Shown: positions 1-6,476 of the stretch, one piece after another | Position numbering within the stretch: the stretch's first letter is position 1 | Layout of the letters: the number at the start of each line of letters is the position of its first letter | Source of the DNA: Bacteroidaceae bacterium | GTDB lineage: Bacteria > Bacteroidota > Bacteroidia > Bacteroidales > Bacteroidaceae | Assembly (NCBI GenBank): GCA_021443405.1 | Contig: JABUUA010000008.1 | Location: 1-21,092, forward strand | Reading direction: 5' to 3' | DNA length: 21,092 bases | Notes under the pieces: model-generated | The model's input: the letters and a program-made list of their open reading frames with translations, nothing else | What the model was told of the DNA's origin: nothing | Databases searched by the model: none | Position numbers and translations under genes: made by a program

Positions 1-53
1 TGTTATGTTACAGATATATTTTTGCTAATCATGCAAATGCATGAGGTGAGAGG

Positions 54-84
54 CGCCCCCTGTCGTGAGACACGGGGCGTTTTT
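54..84 (+). terminator. Intrinsic terminator of a gene upstream of the window
   Basis: A six-pair stem CGCCCC (54-59) / GGGGCG (74-79) continues, after one C-C mismatch, into TGTC/GACA closed by the GNRA-type tetraloop GTGA (65-68). Five T residues follow at 80-84. This is a textbook Rho-independent terminator for plus-strand transcription entering from the left. The terminated gene is not identifiable; stop codons in the first 45 bases (TAA at 26-28, TGA at 42-44) could be its end. Confidence 0.85.
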
Positions 85-134
85 CTTAGAATAAAAAGCT
101 CCGTCACGCGCGTGACACCGTCTTTTTTTCTAAG
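85..134. terminator. Second hairpin, probably a bidirectional terminator
   Basis: A perfect 14-base palindrome GTCACGCGCGTGAC (103-116) sits at the tip of a longer imperfect stem. It is flanked by an A tract (93-97) on the left and a seven-T tract (123-129) on the right. The outer arms CTTAGA (85-90) and TCTAAG (129-134) are complementary. The A tract reads as a T tract on the minus strand, so the structure could stop transcription from both sides. It lies 4 bases or less from the first terminator. Confidence 0.6.
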
Positions 135-450
135 AAAATGCGGCACTCTCTATAAGCGTCTATTCTCTAACAACCGCAGCAAGCAGTTTCCACAACCAGC
201 AGAAACTATTATCCCGAATCGGTCATTGGGCTTTGATATGATTTCAGAACTATGTCGTAGGGGCTTTTGCGGCTTTCTGAGGGAGCGATGGGGTTCCATC
301 GTGACTGAATACTGCGAGTAAGCGAGAGCAAACAAGCTTGCTTGATTGGCCGAGCGTGAGCAGGCTCGCCAAAGACAAGAAGAACAAGACAGAGGCTGAA
401 AGCATGCAAAGAGTCCGCAGGACGGTCTAATGACCGATTTGAGATTATCC
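135..450. other. Gene-free intergenic stretch
   Basis: I see no credible coding sequence here: the short open frames lack family features and overlap each other on both strands. The stretch holds a REP-like palindrome at 351-368. It also holds an 11-base inverted repeat, AATCGGTCATT at 217-227 and its complement at 429-439, and a small hairpin CGGTC-TAAT-GACCG at 423-436 just past the stop of the minus-strand symporter gene. None of these has a T tract that would make it a clear terminator. No tRNA cloverleaf or TAnnTTTG promoter box was recognised. Confidence 0.55.
351..368 (-). repeat. REP-like intergenic palindrome, copy A
   Basis: CGAGCGTGAGCAGGCTCG is an imperfect palindrome with stem CGAGC/GCTCG. 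Its exact 18-base reverse complement occurs at 18249-18266, in the other large gene-free gap of the window. Looser similarity continues beyond the core: on the minus strand this copy is followed by GCTTACTCGCAG, and copy B on the plus strand by GCTCACTTAATCGCAG. This suggests two diverged members of one dispersed intergenic family. Confidence 0.6.
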
Positions 451-1872
451 TCAACCGTTATCGTCGTCCCAACCTTCAAGGTCGTCGGCAATGTCCGGCA
501 TATCGGAGCGATGGAACACCGTGGGACGGCCCTCCCGCTGACAGGCGATGTAGTGCCGCAGCAGACGGAACGCGTGACGCGAGAGAAGGAGCAGCGCCAC
601 CATGTTGATGATGGTCATCAGCGCCATGGCCAAGTCCACGATGCTCCACGCCTGCGCCAGCGTGAAATAGCCGCCCGCCAACACCACGACACCCGTGACC
701 AGCCGGAACACCGTCACCGCCCAACGGCGCGAGGTGATGTAGCGGATGTTGGTCTCGCCATAGAAGTAATTGGCAATGATGGTGGTATAGGCAAACAGGA
801 AAATGGCGGCCGTGAGGAACCAGCTACCAAACGAACCGAGGTGATGCGACATGGCGCTCCGGGTGAGAAGTATGCCATCCTCGCCCTGGTCGTAGAGTCC
901 GCTGAGCAGAATGACGAAGGCCGAGCAGCTGCAGATGACGAGCGTATCGGTGAACACGCCCAGCGACTGCAACAATCCTTGCTTCACGGGATGAGAGATG
1001 GTGGCGGTGGCCGCCGCATTGGGCGTACTGCCCTCGCCCGCCTCGTTACTGAAGAGTCCGCGCTTTATGCCCTGCATGACGGCAAGGCCGAAGGCGCCGC
1101 CCACGGCCTGGTCGATGCCGAAGGCACTGCGGACGATGAGCGCCAGCATGGCCGGCACCTGGGTGATGTTGGCCAGACAGATGTACACCGACAACGCCAG
1201 ATAGCCCAGCGCCATGAACGGCACCACCAGCGCCGCGAACTTGGAGATGCGCTGAATGCCGCCGAAGACGATGAGCAGCGTCATGACCGTGAGCGCCACC
1301 GCCACATGCATCGGGGCGACGCTGAAACTCATGCCCAAGGCATCGCAGAGCGTGTTACTCTGCATCACTTGGTTGGCCAAGCCGAAACCGAAAATCATGC
1401 ACACGGCAAAGAGGATGCCCATCCAGCGGCAGTGCAACCCGTGCTGCATATAGTAAGCCGGACCGCCATAGAAGGAGTCGGAGCCCTTGCGCTTGTAGAG
1501 CTGGGCCAGGACAGACTCTACGAACGCCGTGCCCGCGCCCAAGAGCGCCATCACCCACATCCAGAAGACAGCCCCCGGACCGCCCACGGCAATGGCACTG
1601 GCCACGCCCGCGAGATTGCCCGTGCCCACGCGACTGGAGAGACTGACGGCAAAGGCCTGGAACGAATTGATGCGCCTGCCGCCGTGGTCTTGCACCTCCG
1701 CATCGGTCTGCGCCGACTGGAAGAGCATCCGCAGCATCTCGCCGACGCGGGTGAACTGCACACCCCGCAGCTGCCACGTGCAATAGAGAGCACCGCCGAT
1801 GAGCAGGACAATCACGACGTACGTCCAAAGAAAACTTTGAATCTTATCGGTATAAAAGAGGAGTTGTTCCAT
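451..1872 (-). CDS. Sodium:alanine/glycine symporter, AGCS family
   Basis: This 473-residue inner-membrane protein has about ten hydrophobic helices. It imports alanine or glycine with sodium, as known for the AGCS family. Diagnostic motifs are visible: VGTGNLAGVASAIAVGGPG at residues 82-100, followed by FWMW, and the family signature GLFSNEAGEGSTPNAAATA at 272-290. The length is normal for the family and the acidic C-terminus (DDDNG) is soluble. The ATG at 1872 is chosen because the N-terminal segment before the first helix matches the usual family layout. It lies 43 bases downstream of the GHL10 hydrolase gene on the same strand, and no complete TAnnTTTG box lies between them (only AACCTTTG at 1910-1903), so co-transcription is likely. 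Alanine versus glycine, and the L or D form, cannot be read from the sequence. Confidence 0.93.
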   Translation of the reverse strand: MEQLLFYTDKIQSFLWTYVVIVLLIGGALYCTWQLRGVQFTRVGEMLRMLFQSAQTDAEVQDHGGRRINSFQAFAVSLSSRVGTGNLAGVASAIAVGGPGAVFWMWVMALLGAGTAFVESVLAQLYKRKGSDSFYGGPAYYMQHGLHCRWMGILFAVCMIFGFGLANQVMQSNTLCDALGMSFSVAPMHVAVALTVMTLLIVFGGIQRISKFAALVVPFMALGYLALSVYICLANITQVPAMLALIVRSAFGIDQAVGGAFGLAVMQGIKRGLFSNEAGEGSTPNAAATATISHPVKQGLLQSLGVFTDTLVICSCSAFVILLSGLYDQGEDGILLTRSAMSHHLGSFGSWFLTAAIFLFAYTTIIANYFYGETNIRYITSRRWAVTVFRLVTGVVVLAGGYFTLAQAWSIVDLAMALMTIINMVALLLLSRHAFRLLRHYIACQREGRPTVFHRSDMPDIADDLEGWDDDNG

Positions 1873-1915
1873 GATACATGATAGAAGTTAGAAGTTGGAA
1901 GACAAAGGTTTCGGC

Positions 1916-3634
1916 TTATTTCTTAAATTCAGCGATGGGGCGAACGGCTCGCTTGCCCAGCGTGCAAAGGCGATAGACGCCACGCGGCAGGCGAGAGATG
2001 TCGGCCGTCGTGGTCCATCGGCCCGTGAGCAACGAGCGCCCGGCAAGGTCGGTAATCATGAAGTAATCGGCCTCCGGCTGCGCAGGCAGCGGGAGCGTGC
2101 GCCCGTCCGTAGGCAGATAATGCGCCCCTGCCGACGGGGCAGGCAAGCGCCGACCGCCGCCCAGTTGCACGGGGTCACTCTCGTTGCCACAACGGTCCAC
2201 CGCCGTCAGCGCCCAGTTCTTGCCATAGGCACGGTTATAGACATACGAGCACTCGCGCAAGCCCCTGACCACCAGATGTTCCACACGCGAGACATCGACG
2301 GGATAGGCATCGCTGGCATACAGACAATACGTGACGCCGCCCGCGGGCAGATTGTCCGTGCTGGCTGTCCAAGTGAGGAGTTCACGCTGTTCGTCCAACG
2401 GCTGCCGTTCCACCCCCGTCGGCGCCGAAGGCGCCTCGGCATCCAACCACGGATAGGCTGGCGTGAGAGCGGGATAGGCATAGAACGTCTGCAGCAGATA
2501 GTCGTAGAGACCCTTTGTGTTGTCCGTCAGGAAGCGGCTGCGGAAATAGCACTGGCCAGCCAACCCCTGCTCGCGCACGTAATGCAGTTGGCGCGTTATC
2601 ACCTGCAAGGGCCAGTTCCGCTCGCGTGCATCGAGGAAATAGATGCCCAGACCAGGCACTACATGCCGACCGAAGCAGCCCTCCTTCCAGTCGGCCGCGA
2701 AGGGATAGAAGTGGTCGCCATCGAAGTACATCATCGGGAACAACGCATCCTGTATGCCTTCTTGCAACCAGCCTTGGGCGTCCTGATACACAGCATCGTA
2801 GCAATTCCATCCGCGCGAGGAATAACGACGCGTGTCGCGATACTTGCCCACAGGACTGCAACTCACCTTCACCCACGGCTTCCGCGCCTTCACATCGTGG
2901 TAGATGGAGCGCACGATGCGGGTGATGTTGTCGCGGCGCCAAGCGGCCTTCGACTGGCCCTTCCCATATTTTTTATACGAAGCACCGTCCGCGAAACCGC
3001 CGGCATTCTCGGGGTAGCGAATGTAGTCGAAGTGCAATCCGTCCACGTCGTAACGCTCCACAATCTCGCGACAGATGCTGCGCAGATAGTCGGCCGTGCC
3101 CGGGAGACCCGGGTCGAGGTAATACATATCATTGTGTTTCCGCAGCAACTCAGGGTGCGACCTGTAAAGACCGCGCCGCCCCATCTTGCGCGCGACGTTC
3201 TGTTTGAACGCAGGAATGGTCACCACCCAGGCATGCAGTTCCATGCCACGACGGTGGGTTTCCTCGATAGCGAAAGCCAAGGGGTCGTATCCCGGACTAC
3301 CGTCGAACTGACCCGTGAGCGCCACGTCCCACGGTTCCAGCTGCGAAGGATAGATGACGCTGCCCCGGACACGCGTCTGAAGAATGACGGTGTTGATGTT
3401 AGCCGCCTGCAATTGGTCCAGCAACTGACACAACTCGCGCTGTTGCCGCTCCCGACCGTCCGCCGATGTCGCCTTATTCTTAGGCCAGTCCAGTCCGCCC
3501 AAGGTAGTGACCCACACCGCTCGCGTCTCACGTTTCGGATAGAGTGCATCCGTGTTCCAAGGCATCTGCGCAAAGGTGGCGACAGAGCAACAGAACAGCA
3601 GAAGCGTATAATAGACGTAAATTCGGCGTTTCAT
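1916..3634 (-). CDS. Secreted GHL10 (DUF187/YngK/DigH-type) glycoside hydrolase with type IX-like tail
   Basis: This 572-residue exported enzyme starts at the ATG at 3634. An in-frame TTG at 3649 would add five residues but overlaps the promoter box, so I reject it. A signal peptide (MKRRIYVYYTLLLFCCSVATFAQ) is followed by a TIM-barrel GHL10 domain over roughly residues 30-390. It shows RAVWVTTLGGLDWP, VILQTRVRGSVIYPS, VDGLHFDYIRYP and KPWVKVSCSPVGKYRD, all typical of PF02638. A fibronectin III-like segment (WTASTDNLPAGGVTYCLY) follows. The last 50 residues (ITDLAGRSLLTG, ISRLPRGVYRLC, final FKK) resemble a T9SS type A sorting domain. E. coli DigH of this family cleaves peptidoglycan glycan strands stripped of stem peptides. 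A similar role here is an inference; other glycans are possible. Confidence 0.9.
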   Translation of the reverse strand: MKRRIYVYYTLLLFCCSVATFAQMPWNTDALYPKRETRAVWVTTLGGLDWPKNKATSADGRERQQRELCQLLDQLQAANINTVILQTRVRGSVIYPSQLEPWDVALTGQFDGSPGYDPLAFAIEETHRRGMELHAWVVTIPAFKQNVARKMGRRGLYRSHPELLRKHNDMYYLDPGLPGTADYLRSICREIVERYDVDGLHFDYIRYPENAGGFADGASYKKYGKGQSKAAWRRDNITRIVRSIYHDVKARKPWVKVSCSPVGKYRDTRRYSSRGWNCYDAVYQDAQGWLQEGIQDALFPMMYFDGDHFYPFAADWKEGCFGRHVVPGLGIYFLDARERNWPLQVITRQLHYVREQGLAGQCYFRSRFLTDNTKGLYDYLLQTFYAYPALTPAYPWLDAEAPSAPTGVERQPLDEQRELLTWTASTDNLPAGGVTYCLYASDAYPVDVSRVEHLVVRGLRECSYVYNRAYGKNWALTAVDRCGNESDPVQLGGGRRLPAPSAGAHYLPTDGRTLPLPAQPEADYFMITDLAGRSLLTGRWTTTADISRLPRGVYRLCTLGKRAVRPIAEFKK

Positions 3635-3638
3635 CTTG

Positions 3639-3646
3639 CAAAGATA
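3639..3646 (-). promoter_or_regulatory. Bacteroidota -7 box for the GHL10-symporter unit
   Basis: TATCTTTG on the minus strand matches the TAnnTTTG consensus and ends only four bases before the ATG at 3634. If used, the transcript would start at or within a few bases of the start codon. No TTTG element is present at the expected upstream distance, so the promoter is incomplete or needs an activator. Confidence 0.5.
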
Positions 3647-3660
3647 CAAATAAAAATTCG

Positions 3661-3668
3661 TACCTTTG
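3661..3668 (+). promoter_or_regulatory. Bacteroidota -7 box for cstA
   Basis: TACCTTTG matches TAnnTTTG and lies 19 bases before the cstA ATG at 3688. The nearest -33 candidate is TTG at 3636-3638, 22 bases upstream, which is weak. The box is 14 bases from the opposing minus-strand box, so the two promoters overlap in their polymerase footprints. Confidence 0.6.
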
Positions 3669-3687
3669 TCTATAAAAAGAAGAAACT

Positions 3688-5019
3688 ATGATTTCATTTG
3701 CGCTGGCTCTCGTTGCGCTCCTCATTGGATATTGGCTTTACGGAGCCTTGGTGGATCAGCTATTCGGTCCCGACGAAAAACAAGCGATGCCTTGCTATGA
3801 GAAGCAAGACGGCGTGGACTTTGTGCCCATGAAAACGTGGAGAGTCTATCTCATCCAGTTTCTGAATATCGCCGGCACGGGCCCTATCTTCGGAGCCATC
3901 ATGGGCATTCAGTTCGGACCGGCCGCCTATCTGTGGATTGTGCTGGGCTGCATCTTTGCCGGAGCCGTGCACGACTACCTGACGGGCATGATAAGCATCC
4001 GCAAAGGCGGCGCCTCGCTCCCTGAGATTGTGGGTAGCGAACTGGGCAAGCCCATGCGCGTGCTGATGCGCGAATTCTCCATCATCCTGTTAGTGCTGGT
4101 CGGGACGGTGTTCGTAGTCACCCCGGCCGACCTCCTTGCCTCCATGACCGATGGGTGGAGTTGGTCGTCCTCGCTGGTGTGGGTACTCATTATCATGAGT
4201 TACTACATTCTGGCCACGCTGCTCCCCATCAGCACCCTCATCGGCAATGCCTACCCGTTCTTTGGCGGCGCTCTGCTGATAATGGCGGTGGGCGTCACCG
4301 TGAGCATCTTCATCCAACCGGGCTGGATGCCCGAGCTGACCGACGGACTGGGCGGTTGGCATCCCAAGCATCTCCCTGTGTTTCCCATGCTGTGTGTCAC
4401 CATCGCCTGCGGTGCCATCAGCGGTTTCCACGCCACACAGACTCCCCTCATGGCGCGCTGCATCACCCACGAACGCCACGGACGGCGCATTTTCTACGGG
4501 GCCATGATCACCGAAGGCATCGTGGCACTCATCTGGGCAGCGGCCGCCATCAAGTTTGCCGGCTCGTACCAAGCACTGGCCGACATGGGGACGCCCGCCG
4601 TGGTGGTGAACAACATCTGTTCGGGCTGGCTGGGCACCGTCGGGGCTATTCTGGCCGTGTTAGGTGTGGTGGCAGCGCCCATCACCAGCGGCGACACGGC
4701 GTTCCGCAGCGCCCGCCTCATCATCGCCGAGCATTTGGGCATGACACAAGAGAAAATCAGGAAGCGCCTCATCATCTGTCTGCCGCTCTTCGTGCTGTCG
4801 GGACTCCTGATGATGTTAGACTTCAACGTGCTGTGGCGCTACTTCGCGTGGTGCAACCAGATGGTGGCCTGCATCATGCTATGGGCAGCGGCACACTGGC
4901 TCCGGCAGCACGGGAAGTGCCACTGGATAGCCACCCTACCGGCCATTTTCATGACCATCGTGTGCACATGCTACATTCTATTGGCGCCCGAAGGCTTCGA
5001 CCTACTGAACCGATTGTAA
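3688..5019 (+). CDS. cstA: CstA-family transporter (short form)
   Basis: This 443-residue polytopic inner-membrane protein belongs to the carbon-starvation CstA family. Characterised members import pyruvate or have been linked to peptide use. The conserved core is visible: FLNIAGTGPIFGAIMGIQFGP at residues 58-78, WIVLGCIFAGAVHDY at 83-97, the ISIRKGGASLPEI loop at 102-114, and GAISGFHATQTPLMARC in the middle. At 443 residues it is much shorter than E. coli CstA (about 700) and corresponds to the compact form. The ATG at 3688 begins directly with the first helix. It heads a plus-strand set with the barrel protein 41 bases behind and ispE next, and is divergent from the GHL10-symporter unit. 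The substrate cannot be fixed from sequence. Confidence 0.9.
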   Translation: MISFALALVALLIGYWLYGALVDQLFGPDEKQAMPCYEKQDGVDFVPMKTWRVYLIQFLNIAGTGPIFGAIMGIQFGPAAYLWIVLGCIFAGAVHDYLTGMISIRKGGASLPEIVGSELGKPMRVLMREFSIILLVLVGTVFVVTPADLLASMTDGWSWSSSLVWVLIIMSYYILATLLPISTLIGNAYPFFGGALLIMAVGVTVSIFIQPGWMPELTDGLGGWHPKHLPVFPMLCVTIACGAISGFHATQTPLMARCITHERHGRRIFYGAMITEGIVALIWAAAAIKFAGSYQALADMGTPAVVVNNICSGWLGTVGAILAVLGVVAAPITSGDTAFRSARLIIAEHLGMTQEKIRKRLIICLPLFVLSGLLMMLDFNVLWRYFAWCNQMVACIMLWAAAHWLRQHGKCHWIATLPAIFMTIVCTCYILLAPEGFDLLNRL

Positions 5020-5060
5020 ACCAACAGCAACTCCAAACTAACATTAAAACAAGTAATACT

Positions 5061-5543
5061 ATGATGAAGAAAATGTTTTTGATGGCCTTGATGGCCGTTG
5101 CCACCTTGAATGCGAACGCGCAGTTTGAGAAGCACACCAACTACGTCAATATGTCGTTGAGTGGATTCAATATTGCTTATCACGGAGATGATCGCGACTT
5201 TACTCTGGGCATCGATGCCACTGGCGGTACGTTTGTTGCCGACAACTGGCTGGTGCTGGGCCGTCTGGGATGGCAGCACCAGGCAAGCAACAGCCACGTG
5301 CAACTCAATGCAGGCGTGCGCTACTACTTCAAGCGCAACGGCGTCTTCACCGGTTGCGGACTGCAATGGGAGCGCGTCATGGACGGGGTGAACTACGCAC
5401 AACTCACCCCAGAAGTAGGCTATTGCTTCTATGTAAATCACTTCATTAGCCTTGAGCCGTCGGTATATGCCCACCTTGGTCTGAACGACTTCAACTGCGG
5501 AAGCGCCATCGGTCTGCGCCTGGGCGTAGGTTTCTACTTCTAA
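5061..5543 (+). CDS. Small outer-membrane beta-barrel protein
   Basis: The 160-residue product has a signal peptide (MMKKMFLMALMAVATLNANAQ) and then alternating hydrophobic/polar strands such as NYVNMSLSGFNIAY, WLVLGRLGWQHQ and VQLNAGVRYYF. It ends in LRLGVGFYF, with the C-terminal aromatic residue typical of outer-membrane barrels handled by the BAM machinery. Size and strand number suggest an eight-stranded porin-like or OmpW-like barrel; the exact family is not recognised. The same frame is open further upstream inside cstA, but the signal peptide fixes the start at 5061. It lies 41 bases after cstA with no TAnnTTTG box between them, and ispE starts two bases after its stop, so all three genes are probably on one transcript. 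Confidence 0.8.
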   Translation: MMKKMFLMALMAVATLNANAQFEKHTNYVNMSLSGFNIAYHGDDRDFTLGIDATGGTFVADNWLVLGRLGWQHQASNSHVQLNAGVRYYFKRNGVFTGCGLQWERVMDGVNYAQLTPEVGYCFYVNHFISLEPSVYAHLGLNDFNCGSAIGLRLGVGFYF

Positions 5544-5545
5544 GC

Positions 5546-6346
5546 ATGCAAAGTTATCCCTGTGCCAAAATCAACATCGGGCTGCACGTCGTGGAACGTC
5601 GGCCCGATGGATACCACAATCTGGAGACCATCTTCTACCCCATCCCGCTGCGCGATGAACTGACGGTGGAGAGGGCGGAAGAAGACTCGCTCGAGGTCAC
5701 CGGCATCCCCGTGGCAGGCAACTGGCGCGACAATCTCGTGTATCGCGTCGTCACCATGCTACGCGAGGAGGGGCATGCCATCCCACCGCTCCGCATCCGC
5801 CTGAAGAAGAACATCCCGTCAGGTGCAGGCTTGGGAGGAGGCAGCAGCGATGCCGCGTCCATGATGAAAATGCTCAATGAGATGTGCGGTCTCCACCTTA
5901 CGACGGAAGAAATGGAGAAGTGTGTCGGGCGGTTGGGAGCGGATTGTCCCTTCTTCATCCGCTGCACACCCGTGTATGCCACGGGCACAGGGAATGTGTT
6001 CACGCCTATAGACTTGGACCTTTCCGGCATGTTCTTAGTGCTGATAAAGCCCGACGACTTCGTTTCCACCAAAGAAGCCTACGCCAACATCACGCCCCAC
6101 AAAGGGGATATTTTGTTAGGAGAATTGCAGCGCGAGCAACTCCACCGATGGCCCGACATGGTGCGAAACGACTTTGAGGACAGTGTGTTCCCCGCCCACC
6201 CCACGGTGGCCCACATCAAGCAACAGTTATATAAGGTAGGCGCGCGCTACGCGTGCATGAGCGGAAGCGGAAGCAGTGTGTTCGGTCTCTTCGACGGCCC
6301 CGTAGAAGTGTCCACCCCGCACTTTCTGTTTACCGCCACCTTATAG
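5546..6346 (+). CDS. ispE: 4-diphosphocytidyl-2-C-methyl-D-erythritol kinase
   Basis: This cytosolic GHMP-family kinase phosphorylates CDP-methylerythritol at the 2-hydroxyl in the MEP pathway to IPP and DMAPP. The 266-residue length is normal. The N-terminal CAKINIGLHVVERRPDGYHNLET (residues 6-28) contains the conserved Lys8. The glycine-rich ATP loop PSGAGLGGGSSDAA is at 91-104, GADCPFF with the catalytic Asp133 follows, and the C-terminal GHMP motif is MSGSGSSVFGLF. The ATG lies two bases after the stop of the barrel gene, indicating coupling. The isoprenoids feed quinones and the undecaprenyl carrier used by the envelope enzymes coded elsewhere in the window. Confidence 0.97.
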   Translation: MQSYPCAKINIGLHVVERRPDGYHNLETIFYPIPLRDELTVERAEEDSLEVTGIPVAGNWRDNLVYRVVTMLREEGHAIPPLRIRLKKNIPSGAGLGGGSSDAASMMKMLNEMCGLHLTTEEMEKCVGRLGADCPFFIRCTPVYATGTGNVFTPIDLDLSGMFLVLIKPDDFVSTKEAYANITPHKGDILLGELQREQLHRWPDMVRNDFEDSVFPAHPTVAHIKQQLYKVGARYACMSGSGSSVFGLFDGPVEVSTPHFLFTATL

Positions 6347-6400
6347 ACAGAAAGCTACGCCCAAGCATACACCTATCACGAATAGGAGAAATCCCCCACC

Positions 6401-6435
6401 GAATAGGGAAGTTCCATTTGCGAGCTTCCCTATTC
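6401..6435. promoter_or_regulatory. 11-base inverted repeat around the -33 element
   Basis: GAATAGGGAAG (6401-6411) and CTTCCCTATTC (6425-6435) are perfect complements separated by 13 bases. The loop contains the TTTG -33 element (6417-6420), and the right arm ends five bases before the -7 box. It could be an operator for the promoter at 6417-6447. It could also be a weak terminator for the ispE unit, since the stem is long but the following tract (TTTATACC) is poor. A further CGAATAGG at 6379-6386 repeats the left arm start. Confidence 0.55.
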
Positions 6436-6447
6436 TTTATACCTTTG
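6417..6447 (+). promoter_or_regulatory. Promoter of the RG/His-rich secreted protein gene
   Basis: TTTG (6417-6420), a 19-base spacer and TACCTTTG (6440-6447) match the Bacteroidota housekeeping promoter. The predicted start point near 6453 gives a leader of about 24 bases before the ATG at 6477. Confidence 0.75.
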
Positions 6448-6476
6448 CAATAGAAAACAACTTAAAAGACAAAGTT

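Noticed and set aside
423..436. Terminator of the symporter gene
   Set aside because: The hairpin has only five pairs and no T tract on the minus strand.
430..1881. 483-codon open frame on the plus strand
   Set aside because: It lies wholly opposite the alanine symporter gene. Its product is His/Arg/Glu-rich without domains, as expected from antisense of a codon-biased gene.
1873..1915. Promoter for the symporter at AACCTTTG (1910-1903)
   Set aside because: The first base of the box is wrong and no TTTG lies upstream at the right distance, so co-transcription with the hydrolase gene is more likely.
1895..3691. 598-codon open frame on the plus strand
   Set aside because: It is antisense to the GHL10 hydrolase, has no recognisable motif and no promoter box. 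The hydrolase on the minus strand is unmistakable.
4155..5060. Long N-terminal extension of the barrel protein overlapping cstA
   Set aside because: The extension is a frame shadow of cstA. The signal peptide beginning at 5061 marks the true start.
5546..6346. Possible tRNA or structured RNA next to ispE
   Set aside because: I looked for tRNA arms and T-loop consensus in all gaps and found none; the spacing here is only two bases.
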